From Xenopus tropicalis (lineage: Eukaryota; Chordata; Amphibia; Anura; Pipidae), in NCBI RefSeq assembly GCF_000004195.4, contig NC_030678.2, forward strand, positions 30,232,201 to 30,296,200: 64,000 nt of DNA, read 5' to 3'. A program made the position numbers and the translations under genes. The notes under the pieces are model-generated. The model did no database searches. It was not told the DNA's origin and worked only from the letters and a program-made list of their open reading frames with translations. Positions 12,096-24,343 of this stretch are shown piece after piece; within the stretch, counting starts at the first letter, position 1; each line of letters opens with the position of its first letter.

Positions 12096-13925
12096 CATTA
12101 TCCCCGGCCTGTAAGTGAATCCTGCATTGGAGCTGGAGTGAATGTGGGGAATGGGCAGTTTGTATGGGCAGGGAAACGGCAGAATAGCTCCGAATTTTAC
12201 TGTAGTTCTTTGTGACGGTTTTGTCAATGTAAAGACAGTATGTTAGGAATTAACTTTCTGCACTTTCTTTGCATAGTGTATGCTATAAGAGCTGATCATG
12301 TAATAGATAATATCATTCTGATGTGTGGGTATGTGGGAGAGAGGTGGCTGTGGGGAAAGGCTCGGGGCTGTGACATAGCGGCACAGAGAAGCCGGGCTTT
12401 CATCTCCATATCTGTGTGTCAGGGCTGGGGGGGTTAGCGGCTTATCTTTTCCCTATGCTCTGTTTCATTTTCTGTTTCTAAATTGTTGCTCTTGGCATTA
12501 AGAAGAATTGCACTTGTGTCAGTCTGTAATTTCAGGATCTGCATTGCAAGGGCAGCCGCACAGGGGTTTGATCAGCATTAACAGGCTCCGATTTGTGGGC
12601 CCAGGGCGGCTAAGATCAGGGGCGGCGTGTTGCCTACATCTCCCCTGGAGACAGCCATGTGGCTCTCCCGCCTGCCCTGGCCCTGGCAGAGGTGATGGCA
12701 CCGGAGTGACAGCGGCAGGAAGTGGAGGCCAATGTAGAGACTGGCAGTTGAGGACGGTTGCTGAGCTGTATGTACCTGGCAACCACATTCATTATGGACT
12801 GGAGAGGTGACAGTCTATTTAACAGGTTATGGGAGGATAAGAGACTGAATCAATATTTTGGAGGCATCTTGGGTTATAAATGCCAGGAAAATCATGGCTG
12901 TAGCACCAAAAAAACAGGCATTTAGGGAGAAAAATGTCATCCTGCACAGACTGGAGATTTTTTTTGTCCATGTCCCTTTAAGGAAAAGCGGAAGAGTAAT
13001 AATAATGAATCTTGAGCACTTTCTCTCTTTACAGTAAATTGATTCAGTGAAAATCCATGAATAGATTTAAAATAAATGTTAAAAGAAGAGTTGAATGACC
13101 CACGATGTGCCATCCTGCTCATAACATTCTCCTGGCTCAGTGAAGTGAGTTTAAATGCACCTGTCGGATGAATTATTTACAATATATCATAAGCAAAGTG
13201 TAAATAAAGCTAAATAAAAGCTCGGCGTGGCTTCCCCGGCACCAACTGTCACCCTGTAAGCATGGAAGTGTAACTGCCTGATTGGGGATGAATATTTCAT
13301 GAGTATGTGAAGCGCAGATGCATGGACGAGACAAGCCGATCGTTTCATTATCATTATCTTATTGCACAAATGGTTTCTTCCAGATGAACATTGTTGGCCT
13401 AAAGTATAGAACTATTTGTACCAGTAGTTTCCAGAAGGATCCAGTTTTGTTGCCCAGTTTCCTTCCCTAGCCCAACCCCAGCCGGCCTGCCATGTTGGTT
13501 ATACTCATGGGCAGGGAGGGTTGGGACAGGGCAGAGAAAAGAGACCAAGGGACTGGGCTGGCCGCACAGCAATTAGTCAGCTAGAACCCGCCTGAACCGA
13601 CCCACACATCACTACTTTGCACACAAGTTATCATTGTTATCTAGACCAGTGCTGTCCAACCCGTGACCCCCCTCTGTGTGGCCCCCCACCTGTCTGGCTG
13701 CTTTGATGGCTTACTCTTGTGTAAGCTTTAAATGGTATCAGTACTGAGATTAACTGCCCCCCCTGCATGGTTCTCACCTCAGATTCAGGCTGCAATCCAG
13801 GGGTATTGTTTAAACATGTAATCCCCTGTACTGTTCACACCTTTTAATCCCTACATTGTTCACCCCCTGCAATGTTCACACCTCAGGCTCAGACTGTAAT
13901 CACCCACATTGTTCCCCTGTTCACA
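12096..13925. other. Intergenic, no supported gene
   Basis: A GC-rich patch at 12530-12740 has overlapping frames on both strands (12508-12810 plus, 12519-12788 minus) but no domains, and includes a GGGGCGGC-type repeat-like string. From about 13645 (CCAGTGCTGTCCAACCC) the sequence is the lead-in of a dispersed repeat that carries the following minisatellite. Confidence 0.45.
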
Positions 13926-15858
13926 CCTACTCTGCCTGCCCTACCCTGCCTGTGTGTGCCATACTCTGCCTGAACTATGCTGCCTGTGTGTGCCATACTC
14001 TGCCTGCCCTATGCTGCCTGTGTGTGCCATACTCTGCCTGAACTATGCTGCCTGTGTGTGCCATACTCTGCCTGCCCAATGCTGCCTGTGTGTGCCATAC
14101 TCTGCCTGAACTATGCTGCCTGTGTGTGTGTGCCATACTCTGCCTGAACTATGCTGCCTGTGTGTGCCATACTCTGCCTGCCCAATGCTGCCTGTGTGTG
14201 CCATACTCTGCCTGAACTATGCTGCCTGTGTGTCCCATACTCTGCCTGCCCTATGCTGCCTGAGTGTGCCATACTCTGCCTGCCCTATGCTGCCTGTGTG
14301 TGCCATACTCTGCCTGCCCTATGCTGCCTGTGTGTGCCATACTCTGCCTGCCCTACATTGCCTGTGTGTGCCATACTCTGCCTGCCCTGTGCTGCCTGTG
14401 TGTGCCATACTCTGCCTGCCCTGTGCTGCCTGTGTGTGCCATACTCTGCCTGCCCTATGCTGCCTGTGTGTGCCATACTCTGCCTGAACTATGCTGCCTG
14501 TGTGTGCCATACTCTGCTTGAACTATGCTGCCTGTGTGTGCCATACACTGCCTGCCCTATGCTGCCTGTGTGTGCGCCATACTCTGCCTGACCTATGCTG
14601 CCTGTGTGCACCATACTCTGCCTGCCCTAGGCTGCCTGTGTGCGCCATACTCTGCCTGCCCTAGGCTGCCTGTGTGTGCCATACTCTGCCTGCCCTACCC
14701 TATGCTGCCTGTGTGTGCCATACTCTGCCTGCCCTACACTGCCTGTGTGTGCCATACTCTGCCTGCCCTGTGCTGCCTGTGTGTGCCATACTCTGCCTGA
14801 ACTATGCTGCCTGTGTGTGCCATACTCTGCCTGAACTATGCTGCCTGTGTGTGCCATACTCTGCTTGAACTATGCTGCCTGTGTGTGCCATACTCTGCCT
14901 GCCCTATGCTGCCTGTGTGTGCCATACTCTGCCTGAACTATGCTGCCTGTGTGTGCCATACTCTGCCTGCCCAATGCTGCCTGTGTGTGCCATACTCTGC
15001 CTGAACTATGCTGCCTGTGTGTGTGTGCCATACTCTGCCTGAACTATGCTGCCTGTGTGTGCCATACTCTGCTTGAACTATGCTGCCTGTGTGTGCCATA
15101 CTCTGCTTGAACTATGCTGCCTGTGTGTCCCATACTCTGCCTGCCCTATGCTGCCTGAGTGTGCCATACTCTGCCTGCCCTATGCTGCCTGTGTGTGCCA
15201 TACTCTGCCTGCCCTACATTGCCTGTGTGTGCCATACTCTGCCTGACCTAGGCTGCCTGTGTGCGCCATACTCTGCCTGCCCTAGGCTGCCTGTGTGCGC
15301 CATACTCTGCCTGCCCTAGGCTGCCTGTGTGTGCCATACTCTGCCTGCCCTACCCTATGCTGCCTGTGTGTGCCATACTCTGCCTGCCCTTAGCTGCCTG
15401 AGTGTGCCATACTCTGCCTGCCCTATGCTGCCTGTGTGTGCCATACTCTGCCTGCCCTACATTGCCTGTGTGTGCCATACTCTGCCTGACCTAGGCTGCC
15501 TGTGTGCGCCATACTCTGCCTGCCCTAGGCTGCCTGTGTGCGCCATACTCTGCCTGCCCTAGGCTGCCTGTGTGTGCCATACTCTGCCTGCCCTACCCTA
15601 TGCTGCCTGTGTGTGCCATACTCTGCCTGCCCTACACTGCCTGTGTGTGCCATACTCTGCCTGCCCTGTGCTGCCTGTGTGTGCCATACTCTGCCTGTAC
15701 TATGCTGCCTGTGTGTGCCATACTCTGCCTGAACTATGCTGCCTGTGTGTGCCATACTCTGCCTGAACTATGCTGCCTGTGTGTGCCATACTCTGCTTGA
15801 ACTATGCTGCCTGTGTGTTCCATACTCTGCCTGTCCTATGCTGCCTGTGTGTGCCATG
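13926..15858. repeat. 34-bp minisatellite, about 57 units
   Basis: Tandem array with a 34-bp period built on TGCCATACTCTGCCTG followed by CCCTATGCTGCCTGTGTG. Variants include AACTATGCTG, CCCAATGCTG, CCCTACATTG, CCCTAGGCTG and TGTGCGCC. Because 34 is one more than a multiple of three, a stop-free unit keeps all frames open over 102 bp, which yields many overlapping Cys/Leu-rich pseudo-proteins on the plus strand and His/Gln/Arg-rich ones on the minus strand. These are not genes: identical motifs appear in every frame. Blocks of several units are themselves duplicated (about 14595-14780, 15241-15375 and 15485-15690). Confidence 0.97.
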
Positions 15859-16537
15859 TAAGGATATGATAGGAAGCATTCACTGGTCCCATCTTCCCAT
15901 CCCATCACTTGCTATCAGTGGGTACCAGTTAAACTAGTCAAGCTTCCCAGTTTCAGCTTCATGGAAGCATATGTTTGGGTGGGTGGCCACCTCTGTGTGT
16001 ACATAGCATTTGTATATATGTTACATGCTGGGCAAAACATGTATGGAATGGTGGAAGGGGGGGGGGGGGTAAATAAAGAAGTCATAATAACTACATTCTT
16101 GTTACACAGTAGAAACAGACACAGAATATTGGAAGTACAGTAATTGCCACAAAATTCTGCATATTTTTCTGTAACCGGTAGAAGAAATTCTAACCTTATT
16201 TTTATTTGCAGAAAACCATAAACAGTGTGAAGGTACTTAGGCACCCGAATGCTCAGGCTCGCCTCTGTACCTGAAGGCAATGTCTCTGTGAGGGCGATGC
16301 AGTAGGAATTGCAGTTGGGAGCTGTCACACAGAACAGCGCTCAGGGTATCGGCAGCAAAGCGCGTGAAACGGAGAAAAGCCAGCGTGACTCCAGCACGAG
16401 AGAAAAACCCAAACTATTTGGCCCATTCACCTCAGGACAGAAATTCTTCTGAATTCAGGCAGCAACGTTAACTACTTCAGTGCTGGTTCCAGAGAAAGAA
16501 GAAATAATGAGCGCAGAGTAGAACAGAAACTGACATA
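15859..16537. other. Intergenic, no supported gene
   Basis: The minus-strand frame 15915-16328 (137 codons) is the longest here but has no recognisable domain and crosses a 13-base G run near 16059-16071. Nothing else noted. Confidence 0.4.
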
Positions 16538-16890
16538 TTAAAGGGACACTGTCATGGGAAAACATGTTTGTTACAAAACCCATCAGTTAATGGAGCTTCT
16601 CCAGCAGAATCCTGCATTGTAATCTGTTTTTTCAAAAACACAAACAGATTTGTTTTATATTTAATTTTGAAATTTCAGATGGGGCTAGGCATATTCTTCA
16701 TTTCCCAGGGTGCCACAGCCATGTGACCTGTGCTCTGATCAGAGCCGATCAGCAGAACAATGGGAATGGAGCAAGATAGCAGCTCCCAGTAGGTATCAGA
16801 ATAGCACTCAATAGTAAGAAATCCAAGTCCGGCTTGGGACTCCTCCAGTAACATGGCAGATGACAGATACAAATGAATGGGGACCACCCT
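16538..16890. mobile_element. TTAAAGGGACACTG MITE, left part
   Basis: Begins TTAAAGGGACACTGTCATGG at a TTAA, followed by AACATGTTTGTTAC. From memory this is the end of a common Xenopus TTAA MITE, and the later blocks (AGCAAGATAGCAGCTCCCAG, GGGACTCCTCCAGT) fit its interior. I do not find the matching right end, so the copy is probably truncated or continues diverged toward 17100. Confidence 0.55.
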
Positions 16891-17334
16891 GGGGGCATCA
16901 GGGAGACTGTAGCACTGAGTATCCCACCCACAGTAGGGAGCGGTAAGAAGGAACCATCTGTGGCTAAAAAATCACAGGAAGCCTGAACCCTTGCATTGAG
17001 CCAACCAAGGGGCTGAGAAACTTGTACGCCATCTAATTGTGCACCAACTGGAACCTCCCCTGTAAAGTCCCCACACAATTGGGTGCCATTGAGAGAGTCA
17101 AATGCACACATGACCACTGATATTCATGTACAGCCATAGGTTTTATTGGTGCATTTAGTATACATTGCACAATCTACATTTTAACCTAGGGATGAACATA
17201 GTTTGGGGGATTGTGCAAAGTGTAACAAAAACAGGTGAAACTGCCTTGTGTTTTACATTGGCCTCGCAAGTAGCACCGTAATCACAGGTCTTTTGCCCAA
17301 AATGTGTTAAAGTCATGAGGGGCATCCGGACAAG

Positions 17335-17470
17335 CCCAGACTGGCAATCTGTGAATTCTGTAAGATGCCATAGACAGTCACTATTTATTGGGCTGATGGG
17401 GGGCTGTTTGGCCTCTGTGTACTTGAAATGCCTGGGCCTATTTTGAGTCCCAGTCCAGACCTGCATCCCG
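17335..17470 (-). repeat. Dispersed 'TCTATGGCATCTTACAG' repeat
   Basis: Contains, in reverse orientation, the same blocks as 5836-6260 and 46350-46465 (GATGCCATAGACAGTCAC, then GGGCCTATTTTGAGTCCCAG). An interspersed repeat copy with no coding role. Confidence 0.6.
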
Positions 17471-18540
17471 CACATAGTGCTAAGGAACCCTGCCCCCTGC
17501 AGAGACATTTTGAGTGGGAGTGGTCTGTGCGGTCACTGGGTTTGCTGTATGCTTGTTACACCACTGGATTTTTAATCAGGCCCAAAATGCATCATAATGT
17601 ATTGAATTTATTCCATATGTAACCCCATTTTGGCCATATAAGTCAAAACGTCCAGCTAGTAATAGGGCATAGGGTACATTGGACTCCTCTTCCACAGGAT
17701 GGGCCTTCGCTAAGGGGAAGTTACTTAATGGAGGGTGTTGTGTAACTACAAGTATCGGCAGGGTACAGACTAACCTGATATCCCTGGCACTCCTGTATCC
17801 CTATACTAAGGCAACAAGGCTGTAGGAGACTACTCCTTCACTCTCCTGGTTGGAGCTGAAAAGCTGCTCTTTCTAGCCAAGTGCTGACTGACATTTCCAT
17901 ATAAAAATAGAACCTGTTCTAGCTAACCTCGTTCACGGGGTCCCTGCTCCCCGACTTCACTAAGGGCGCTGGTACCCTTAGGGCCTAACACTTCTGGGCC
18001 GTGTGGATCCCAGGCTTCATACAGCATTTACACAGATCGAATGCTGCAGGCCAAGAAGGCAGAGCCACCCCTTCCCAAACACTGTATCAAAGTGTGGTAG
18101 GGTATGGTTTACCTATGGGCCAATACTAGAGGTAAATGTAAATACCAGACTAGATACAATAATCCTTGCCCAGTAACAAGGAGAAAAGGAAAGGTAGGGT
18201 TTAAAGCCATAGGGGCACATTAACCCTATGGGTCCCTACACATATATTCCATTTATATGGAGAGGAAGGTGAGTTAGTACACACAAATACACAATTTTTG
18301 TCCTACACATTCTAACCTCTTGCAAAGACCTTTTGGCAGAGGCATTGATATCGTCAGTAAAAAAACCTCAAACACAAATGGACTAAATATTGTGATTATT
18401 TAACCAAAAGAGGCTGACGGTGTGTAAGCCACCCACACTCCCCACGTGTTGCATTCAAAGCTTCCAGTCGGGGTTCAGAGCTGCCTCCAATGCTTTTTTC
18501 TCCAGGATCAATAGAGCAGATGTTACAGAGCATTTCTCTA
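17471..18540. other. Intergenic, nothing recognised
   Basis: No open frame or repeat family recognised with confidence. The segment 17700-18480 is somewhat GC-richer and could be an old repeat, but I see no terminal structure. Confidence 0.35.
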
Positions 18541-18654
18541 TTTATTAAGGATTTTCTTAGCTTTGAAGCCGGAGGGATGAAGCGGCTCGTGCTGCGCTGC
18601 TTTCTTGGGCACCTGCCTAGGCACTTGCTGCTTTATCATTGATTTAATATTCTG
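18541..18654 (-). CDS. Candidate terminal exon of an unknown gene
   Basis: Read on the minus strand, a pyrimidine-rich tract (TTTTTTCTTGCCTGTCTG) leads to a good acceptor TTTCCAG. An open frame of about 37 codons follows, ending SGFKAKKILNK and a TAG stop. The product is Lys/Gln-rich and basic. The stop region reads AATAAATAG, so a polyadenylation-type hexamer overlaps the last codons. I do not recognise the protein and found no convincing upstream exon in the window. It lies about 6 kb downstream of ctps2 on the same strand. Chance remains likely; the acceptor is the main support. Confidence 0.25.
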
Positions 18655-20025
18655 GAAACACCCAGAGAACAGACAGGCAAGAAAAAAGGCAACATGATAG
18701 CGATGCTGTTGCTGTAGAGCTACGTACATACTGTAGTATATGGAGGGGATACAATAAAGCTGCAGATATACAGCAGCTAAATAAAGAACCTGCACTGGAC
18801 TAATGTGTGTTAAATTCCCAATAACAAACACTGGGGGGTGGGGGTTATGGTATATCTAGTTATTATATCCTATAACGGAGTACATCAGCACTACAACCTA
18901 TAAGGCCTATATATCTGGCTACAGTGGCCCCAAGTTATGAGCAAATTGGGGGGGTCCATTAACAATCACTCCCCAGTCATCACAATGTCACCCCAAGGTG
19001 CTTTGTTACATCAACTTTTTGTGCTTGGGGGTATCTAACAATAAAGGAGGGCTATGGGAGTTGAGGATGATTGTGGCCACCCAGCAGGAGAATGGACTGG
19101 AGCTTTTTTTAAGAGTAGATAAGGTAAGGCAGGAATACATATTTCCAGCGGTTATATTTCCCATATAGGGCCAAGATGCTGGAAATCTCTAAGGCACATG
19201 GGGCACGGTAATCACCGCAGAACATCTTCTCCTCAAATGCCTCCGTCTGTCTGTCACTGATTGTAATTCTCAAGCAGTCCCACGCGCCATAGCCTTTTGG
19301 CTCTGAGGTCCATTTGCCATCACTCCATGTGTATCAGATGGGGGGGAGCAGTGACAGGTCTAAACTGGGAATATTGCTCCCCGGCTCTTGAGACCTTCAT
19401 GTTTGAATCACATTCTATGCTGAAGGCTCTTTACAGCTTTACTGTGTGATTATTCCTGCTGGACAAAGTGCACTTGAGTGCGTAAATGATCCCTTGGATG
19501 AGTTTTATGAATGCAATGTAAAGCACATAAAGAATAAAATAAATACATTTCTTTGTATTTGCTGAATAGGAATATTAAAATGTAAACCTATAATTTTCCT
19601 TTTTCTGTTCCTGCTCCCAAAGCATGTTCTATGATGCTTGCATTGTCTCGGCTTCCAGTTTAGCCTTGCAGTAGCAAACACAGTATCTATCAGACTGGCA
19701 AACCCTTCTTTTCCACATCCCACAGGCATCCTATTGTGTTATAACATCCTTACAATGAGCCATGAAGGGGCATGGTCTGATAACTAAATAAATTAAGCAC
19801 CCCCAGATGATTCAGAACAGTGAAAAAGATTTAGGATTGGGGGCTGAATTGTAAGAGAGCCCCACAACAGCATTTTGAGATTGCTGTGTAATCAGTGGCA
19901 CAAACCTAAGTTATATAGTTATACAAGCAGTAGGCAGTATCACACATGCACATTCGTTTGGTGCACAACACAATCATAAATGTATCCAGACCTCAAAAAT
20001 TCAACCATACCAAAAGGGCAGAGGT
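18655..20025. other. Intergenic, no gene seen
   Basis: Short minus-strand frame at 19505-19729 has no domain. Nothing else identified. Confidence 0.4.
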
Positions 20026-20029
20026 ACCT

Positions 20030-20160
20030 CAGTGCTCCATCGTCCCTGAGCGCCATGCTCCTAACGTGCTTCGTGCCATTGAACGCTTCATCAGAGGGGG
20101 TGCGGCAAGTTTCCCTTTTTATATCCAAAAGAAGAATGAAAAACACATCTCACAGGGCAA
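20030..20160. repeat. Possible dispersed repeat fragment
   Basis: The string GAACGCTTCATCAGAGGGGG with flanking TTTATATCC resembles the 'GTTTCGG...CTTTCTCAAGG' class of interspersed repeats at 2020-2185 and 10475-10580, but the match is partial. Confidence 0.3.
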
Positions 20161-20619
20161 CAATATAAGCAATACATTAGCAAGAGCAAATACTGCCACT
20201 GTATATCTACTTCTACATGTATATACTGTATTTATAGAGAGAGGGAGAGAGAAAGAGACAGACAGGGTATACATGGCGAGTACCAGCTTCCACCTTAATG
20301 CTTATTTGGGGCCCTGAGGGTATGCTGGGTACTATGTGAGTACAGCTGAGGTGCAGGTATTGTAATATGATTAATTCTGTTCTTTGTAAGTACAATTTAT
20401 ATTACAGTAGTTTATAAAGATCCATCTTGGCAGTGCCCTGCCTGGGGTGTATGAGCCCTAGAATTGTTAGCGCTAAGGTCAGTCAGGCTCTCCCTTTAGC
20501 ACCAGTTGGTTGTGGGATCACAGACATACAGTGTGAGAGAGTTACAGTGAGAGAGTCGGGGTCTGTGCCAGTGGGGCTGTACAGATGCTGATAGAAGTCT
20601 GTTATAGAATGTCTTATTC

Positions 20620-20935
20620 TTAGCAACTTTTCAGGTGGTTCTTCATAAATTATTTGTCTTCATCATCTCTGTGAGGTTACAATGTTGTATTGTTACTTTT
20701 GATTACTTCTCCTCCTATTCATCCCCTGCCTGGTTGTTAGGTTAAACTGGACCCTGGCAACCAGATAGCTGCAGACACTCCAAACCAGAGAGCTGCTGAA
20801 CAAAAAGCTAAATAATTAAAAGAAAAAACACAAACAATAAAAAAAAAGAAACCTCATTGCAAATGGCCGTTGAATATGAATGTCTACATTATACTAAAAG
20901 TTAAAGTACAAAGTGCACTACTCCTTTAAGGTTCT
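20620..20935 (-). mobile_element. TTAAAGG MITE, reverse copy
   Basis: Contains CCTGGTTGTTAGG, AACCAGATAGCTGC, AGCTGCTGAACAAAAAGC and ends ACTACTCCTTTAAGG. This is the reverse orientation of the family at 2379-3085, 39895-40302 and 46860-47268. Confidence 0.65.
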
Positions 20936-22430
20936 AGTTATGAGCAACTAACAGAATAGCCCAGAACAGAGGCTTAGACGAGTACCTACATATCATGTGA
21001 CTCCATATGGCATGCTGGTAAGTCTGAACCTAGCCGAGTGTATTAGAGGCAGAAATCACTTACTAACCACCGACCTGTACAAAAATAAAGCGAAAATGAA
21101 AACACAGACACTTTAATTGACTCAAATGTGGCTGAGAGGAGGATACATTTAAAACTGGTTATTCATAATGTTAAAAAAAAAACCTAAGAAGACAGACATT
21201 TTCCCTGATGTTTTGTCCAGTCCCCGATGGGTCAGTCTGGGCGAGAGTTCTTGGTCTGTAAAGCAATGACTTTCATACTGTTCTTTATCAAGTTGGTTTC
21301 TCACATGTGGTGCCCCAAACACACACAGCGCCCCGGCACTGAGCACCCCACAATCTGGGGGTTGTTCTACTGTGGGCTGTGTGGCACTGAATAGCAATAC
21401 TATACTTTTGTCGCTTTTGTCTATCTACGGAGAAAGTAGGCGTCGCAACTCAGAATTCCTAGACTGTGCGCAACATACAAATACTACACGGTGCTGATAT
21501 ACTGGGACCGGATTTTGAAGACTTTTTAAATGATAAAATGTAACAGTTTTCCATCTTTTTAGGTTCTCCCCACTGGTGAATTGTCACCTGAAACTACTGG
21601 GTGGTTTTGTCCTGACATCCCACCTCATACTGCCTTAACTCTTTTATTTATAAAATATTAAAAATAAACACCACACATCATGGCTGAATAACTGCAGGAT
21701 ACAAACTATCCCTTTTCACATGTGGCTTCATCTACAGCTCTATTTTTGATGTCCTCCAGTAATTCTTGGGTAATCCAAGGTGACCAACTGGTTTTGGTTC
21801 TTCAGATAATTCAGTCCATTCCAATATGCCTATAAACCCAGTTGCAAATGACTGATCCTAGGCCACATGACAAATCATGGACATTGCTTCTTGATTTGAT
21901 GGTAGGAATATCTGGAAACAAAAAGAAAATGGTCACTTTAAACTTGGGTAGTCTGTGTAGTCCATAACCAAAGCTTTGCACACCCTGTGCCCCTCTTTGG
22001 GAGCCACGTTTATGAACCTCATTCACACCGGCAGGTACACTGCTACAGAGTATGTCCGCCTTCAATCCATTCTTCCCACAATGCAGTGCAGGAGCTAATA
22101 TCAGATCATTTGAGTGGCAAGCTGTTCCACATAACATGAATAAGGATGGAACTAAGCAGTTGACTGACCAAATCAAAGTATCAAATGCTTTCCAGTACAC
22201 ACAGTCCATGATGTGCATGACTGATTCAAGGCTACAGAAATAAAAAAATCAGGTTGGACAAGAACTGCTTTCAATTTGGAGGTGTATAGAAGGTCCTACA
22301 CCAAGTCATCTCAGATATGTTGGCCATAAGTGAAACTATTACTAAGGCAGAGCTGTACTCTGACCCTAATGCTATGTGTGGGAGACATTCAGGCAGTCTC
22401 TCTGACCCAACCTAGTATTAGCTCACCTAT
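20936..22430. other. Intergenic; possible degenerate coding remnant at 21.7-22.3 kb
   Basis: The minus strand has an acceptor-like TTCTTTTTGTTTCCAG near 21913-21930, with protein-like but frame-broken sequence beyond it, and a 135-codon frame at 21811-22218. The plus strand is also open over 22052-22243 (63 codons, ending in Lys plus stop). The two frames overlap, so at most one can be real. I recognise no family. A decayed retrocopy or exon is possible; chance is equally possible. Confidence 0.25.
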
Positions 22431-22765
22431 AGGGCTAAGACACATGGAGCTACTTGTAGCCAACTACTTGTCGCGACTACAAACTAGACAATTCTCAGTG
22501 CTGTCTTTGGCAGGGTGTTTTCTGTCGTTTAGTAGCCATGACAAGTAGCTCTGCGTGTCTATGGGCAAAGACAGACGGAGCAAATAGTTGGCGCAATTTT
22601 TAAAATCACAACAGCCGCGACTGATTGCTGTTGGCTGTAACAATGCCAACTTGTCCCATCACATGTGATGATTTGTATGTTCACATTTAGACTTAGCTGT
22701 TGTGCCAATTGTTTTTTAAAAATCAAGAGGACCAATCACCTTGTCTGTCTTTGCCCTTAGCCTTA
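22431..22765. mobile_element. Harbinger-like MITE fragment, composite
   Basis: Begins AGACACATGGAGCTACTTG and has TTTAGTAGCCATGACAAG near 22528-22545, matching the complete copies at 46139-46335 and 60168-60366. A second inverted structure follows, from GGGCAAAGACAGACGGAGC (22563) to TTGTCTGTCTTTGCCC (22741-22756). Probably two related elements joined or one with rearranged ends. Confidence 0.5.
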
Positions 22766-24337
22766 GGGGCTGCACCTCCATTATCTGTTGATACAGTCTG
22801 ATATGGCCCATTGGCAAACCAAACAGATGGTGGGGGAACCAGCCTTAATAGCAACAAACCATGGGTTTCATTTCCAAATGGAGTTAGTTATCCTATAAGA
22901 TAAGACTATACGATAAGTTAGAAAAGTGCTTTAATATATTTGGATTTTTAGGACGGTACATAGAAAGGACTGCAGAACAGAAGACTGATGGTGATTTCCA
23001 GCCAAATATTATTAATATTGCAGGTTTACATAGCATTACCTTTGTATTATTGGTTTCAGGAACTGTCCATCACAGATATCCTAGTATGCATGCAAAGAGT
23101 CTGGGGGCAATCAGTTAGGGGAGCTGCTCCATTTAAGCCCAGAGATGGAAACGGAGTATTGGGAAGAGCTATTAAAATGTATGAGACTAAACTGAGGACT
23201 GAAGGCTATTTCATTGCTCTAATACTCTTGTACCTGGGTTTTGACGGATGGCTAAAACATGTAACATTAATTAGTATATTCTTTGCAAAGGTGGATCATT
23301 TCAGTCCATTGGCAGGGACTTACCTATGGGGAGAACTTTAAGCTGTATCTTCCCTAACTCTGCCCATGGCACTGGCTAGGGCTCAGTTTACATAGAAAAG
23401 GCAAGTGTCTAATCAATAAACTATGAGATAAGAGGGCAATATTAACAAATGTTCCAGCATTTAAAGTAGGTTTATTGAATTTATATCTCAAGTGCCACTA
23501 GGCTAAGCCGAGGCTGAACATTCTGCCAATATCTGTATAGAACAGACACATAATCAAGTGGTGGAAATAGGTTGAAGTCAAAGCAAATTGTAAGATTGAG
23601 AGGTACAAGTAAGCACGCAAAGCAGAAACACAAACTAATCAGACAGAAGGGTGGGGTGTAAATAACGGCTACAAAGCTGGGTTATCAGGGGGAGACACCA
23701 CAGACACCACAAATACAATAACATAAGTTAATAAATAAATGAGATGAGGAGGAAGAGGTTTTGAATGTAAACTCTACATTTTTCTACTATGTACCTGTAT
23801 ATAAGTTAAACCTAAACCACACCATTTGTATTGCATTTAAAAAAAAAATTGTATTTTTTTCCTGGCGGCCATTTTCCTTCTCAAAGTCAATGTAAAAGAA
23901 ACTTGCCAAGAGGAAATATTCACAGATAAGAGATCTAAAACTCATTGAAAGATTCTATTAAAATTCCTTTATTATGGAAAAAAAGGACCCTAAGGCTACT
24001 GCCACATAGAGCACATTCTCAGCCTGTGAATCCGCCCCTACACTTCAAAGACCTTATTGATGTGCTGCATCCGGAGCCATTGCGTTGAGCCAAGTGCAGG
24101 CAAATAGATCAAATTTTGGTGCAAAACTGCTTGATTATTCATATACGTGCCAAAGTCCATGCCGTGATTATAAGCCCTATAATGAGCTTTCTGAGCTGTA
24201 GGGGCACCTATGTGTGATAGTCAACCTAACCAATGCGGAATACAATTGGTTTTACAAATACATACTGAAATTAAACATTAGTCAGGAGTCCCCTAAACGA
24301 CTAAGCCTCCTGACCGCAACTGGACCTCTGCCCCATT
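22766..24337. other. Intergenic or ctps2 3' flank, no gene seen
   Basis: A plus-strand frame of 117 codons at 22988-23341 has no recognised domain. A second minus-strand AATAAA lies near 23968-23973 and is an alternative distal poly(A) signal for ctps2. The segment at 24000-24200 (TGCCACATAGAGCACATTCT) looks repeat-like. Confidence 0.4.
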
Positions 24338-24343
24338 TTTATT
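24338..24343 (-). terminator. Candidate ctps2 poly(A) signal AATAAA
   Basis: First canonical AATAAA that I find on the minus strand downstream of the ctps2 stop, about 460 bases after it. Position fits a short 3' UTR. No transcript evidence is available; the hexamer near 23970 is an alternative. Confidence 0.4.

Noticed and set aside
12508..12810. GC-rich overlapping ORFs on both strands, possible CpG island
   Set aside because: No protein domain; limited CpG content and repeat-like strings; no associated gene start.
13856..15800. Many overlapping ORFs on both strands giving Cys/Leu-rich or His/Gln-rich repeat proteins
   Set aside because: They are a by-product of a 34-bp tandem repeat without stops; the same peptide motifs appear in all three frames, and no initiation, splice or domain signal is present.
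15915..16328. 137-codon minus-strand ORF
   Set aside because: Crosses a homopolymer G run, no recognisable family, no supporting exon structure.
22988..23341. 117-codon plus-strand ORF
   Set aside because: No domain or neighbouring splice structure; residue composition looks like random AT-rich translation.
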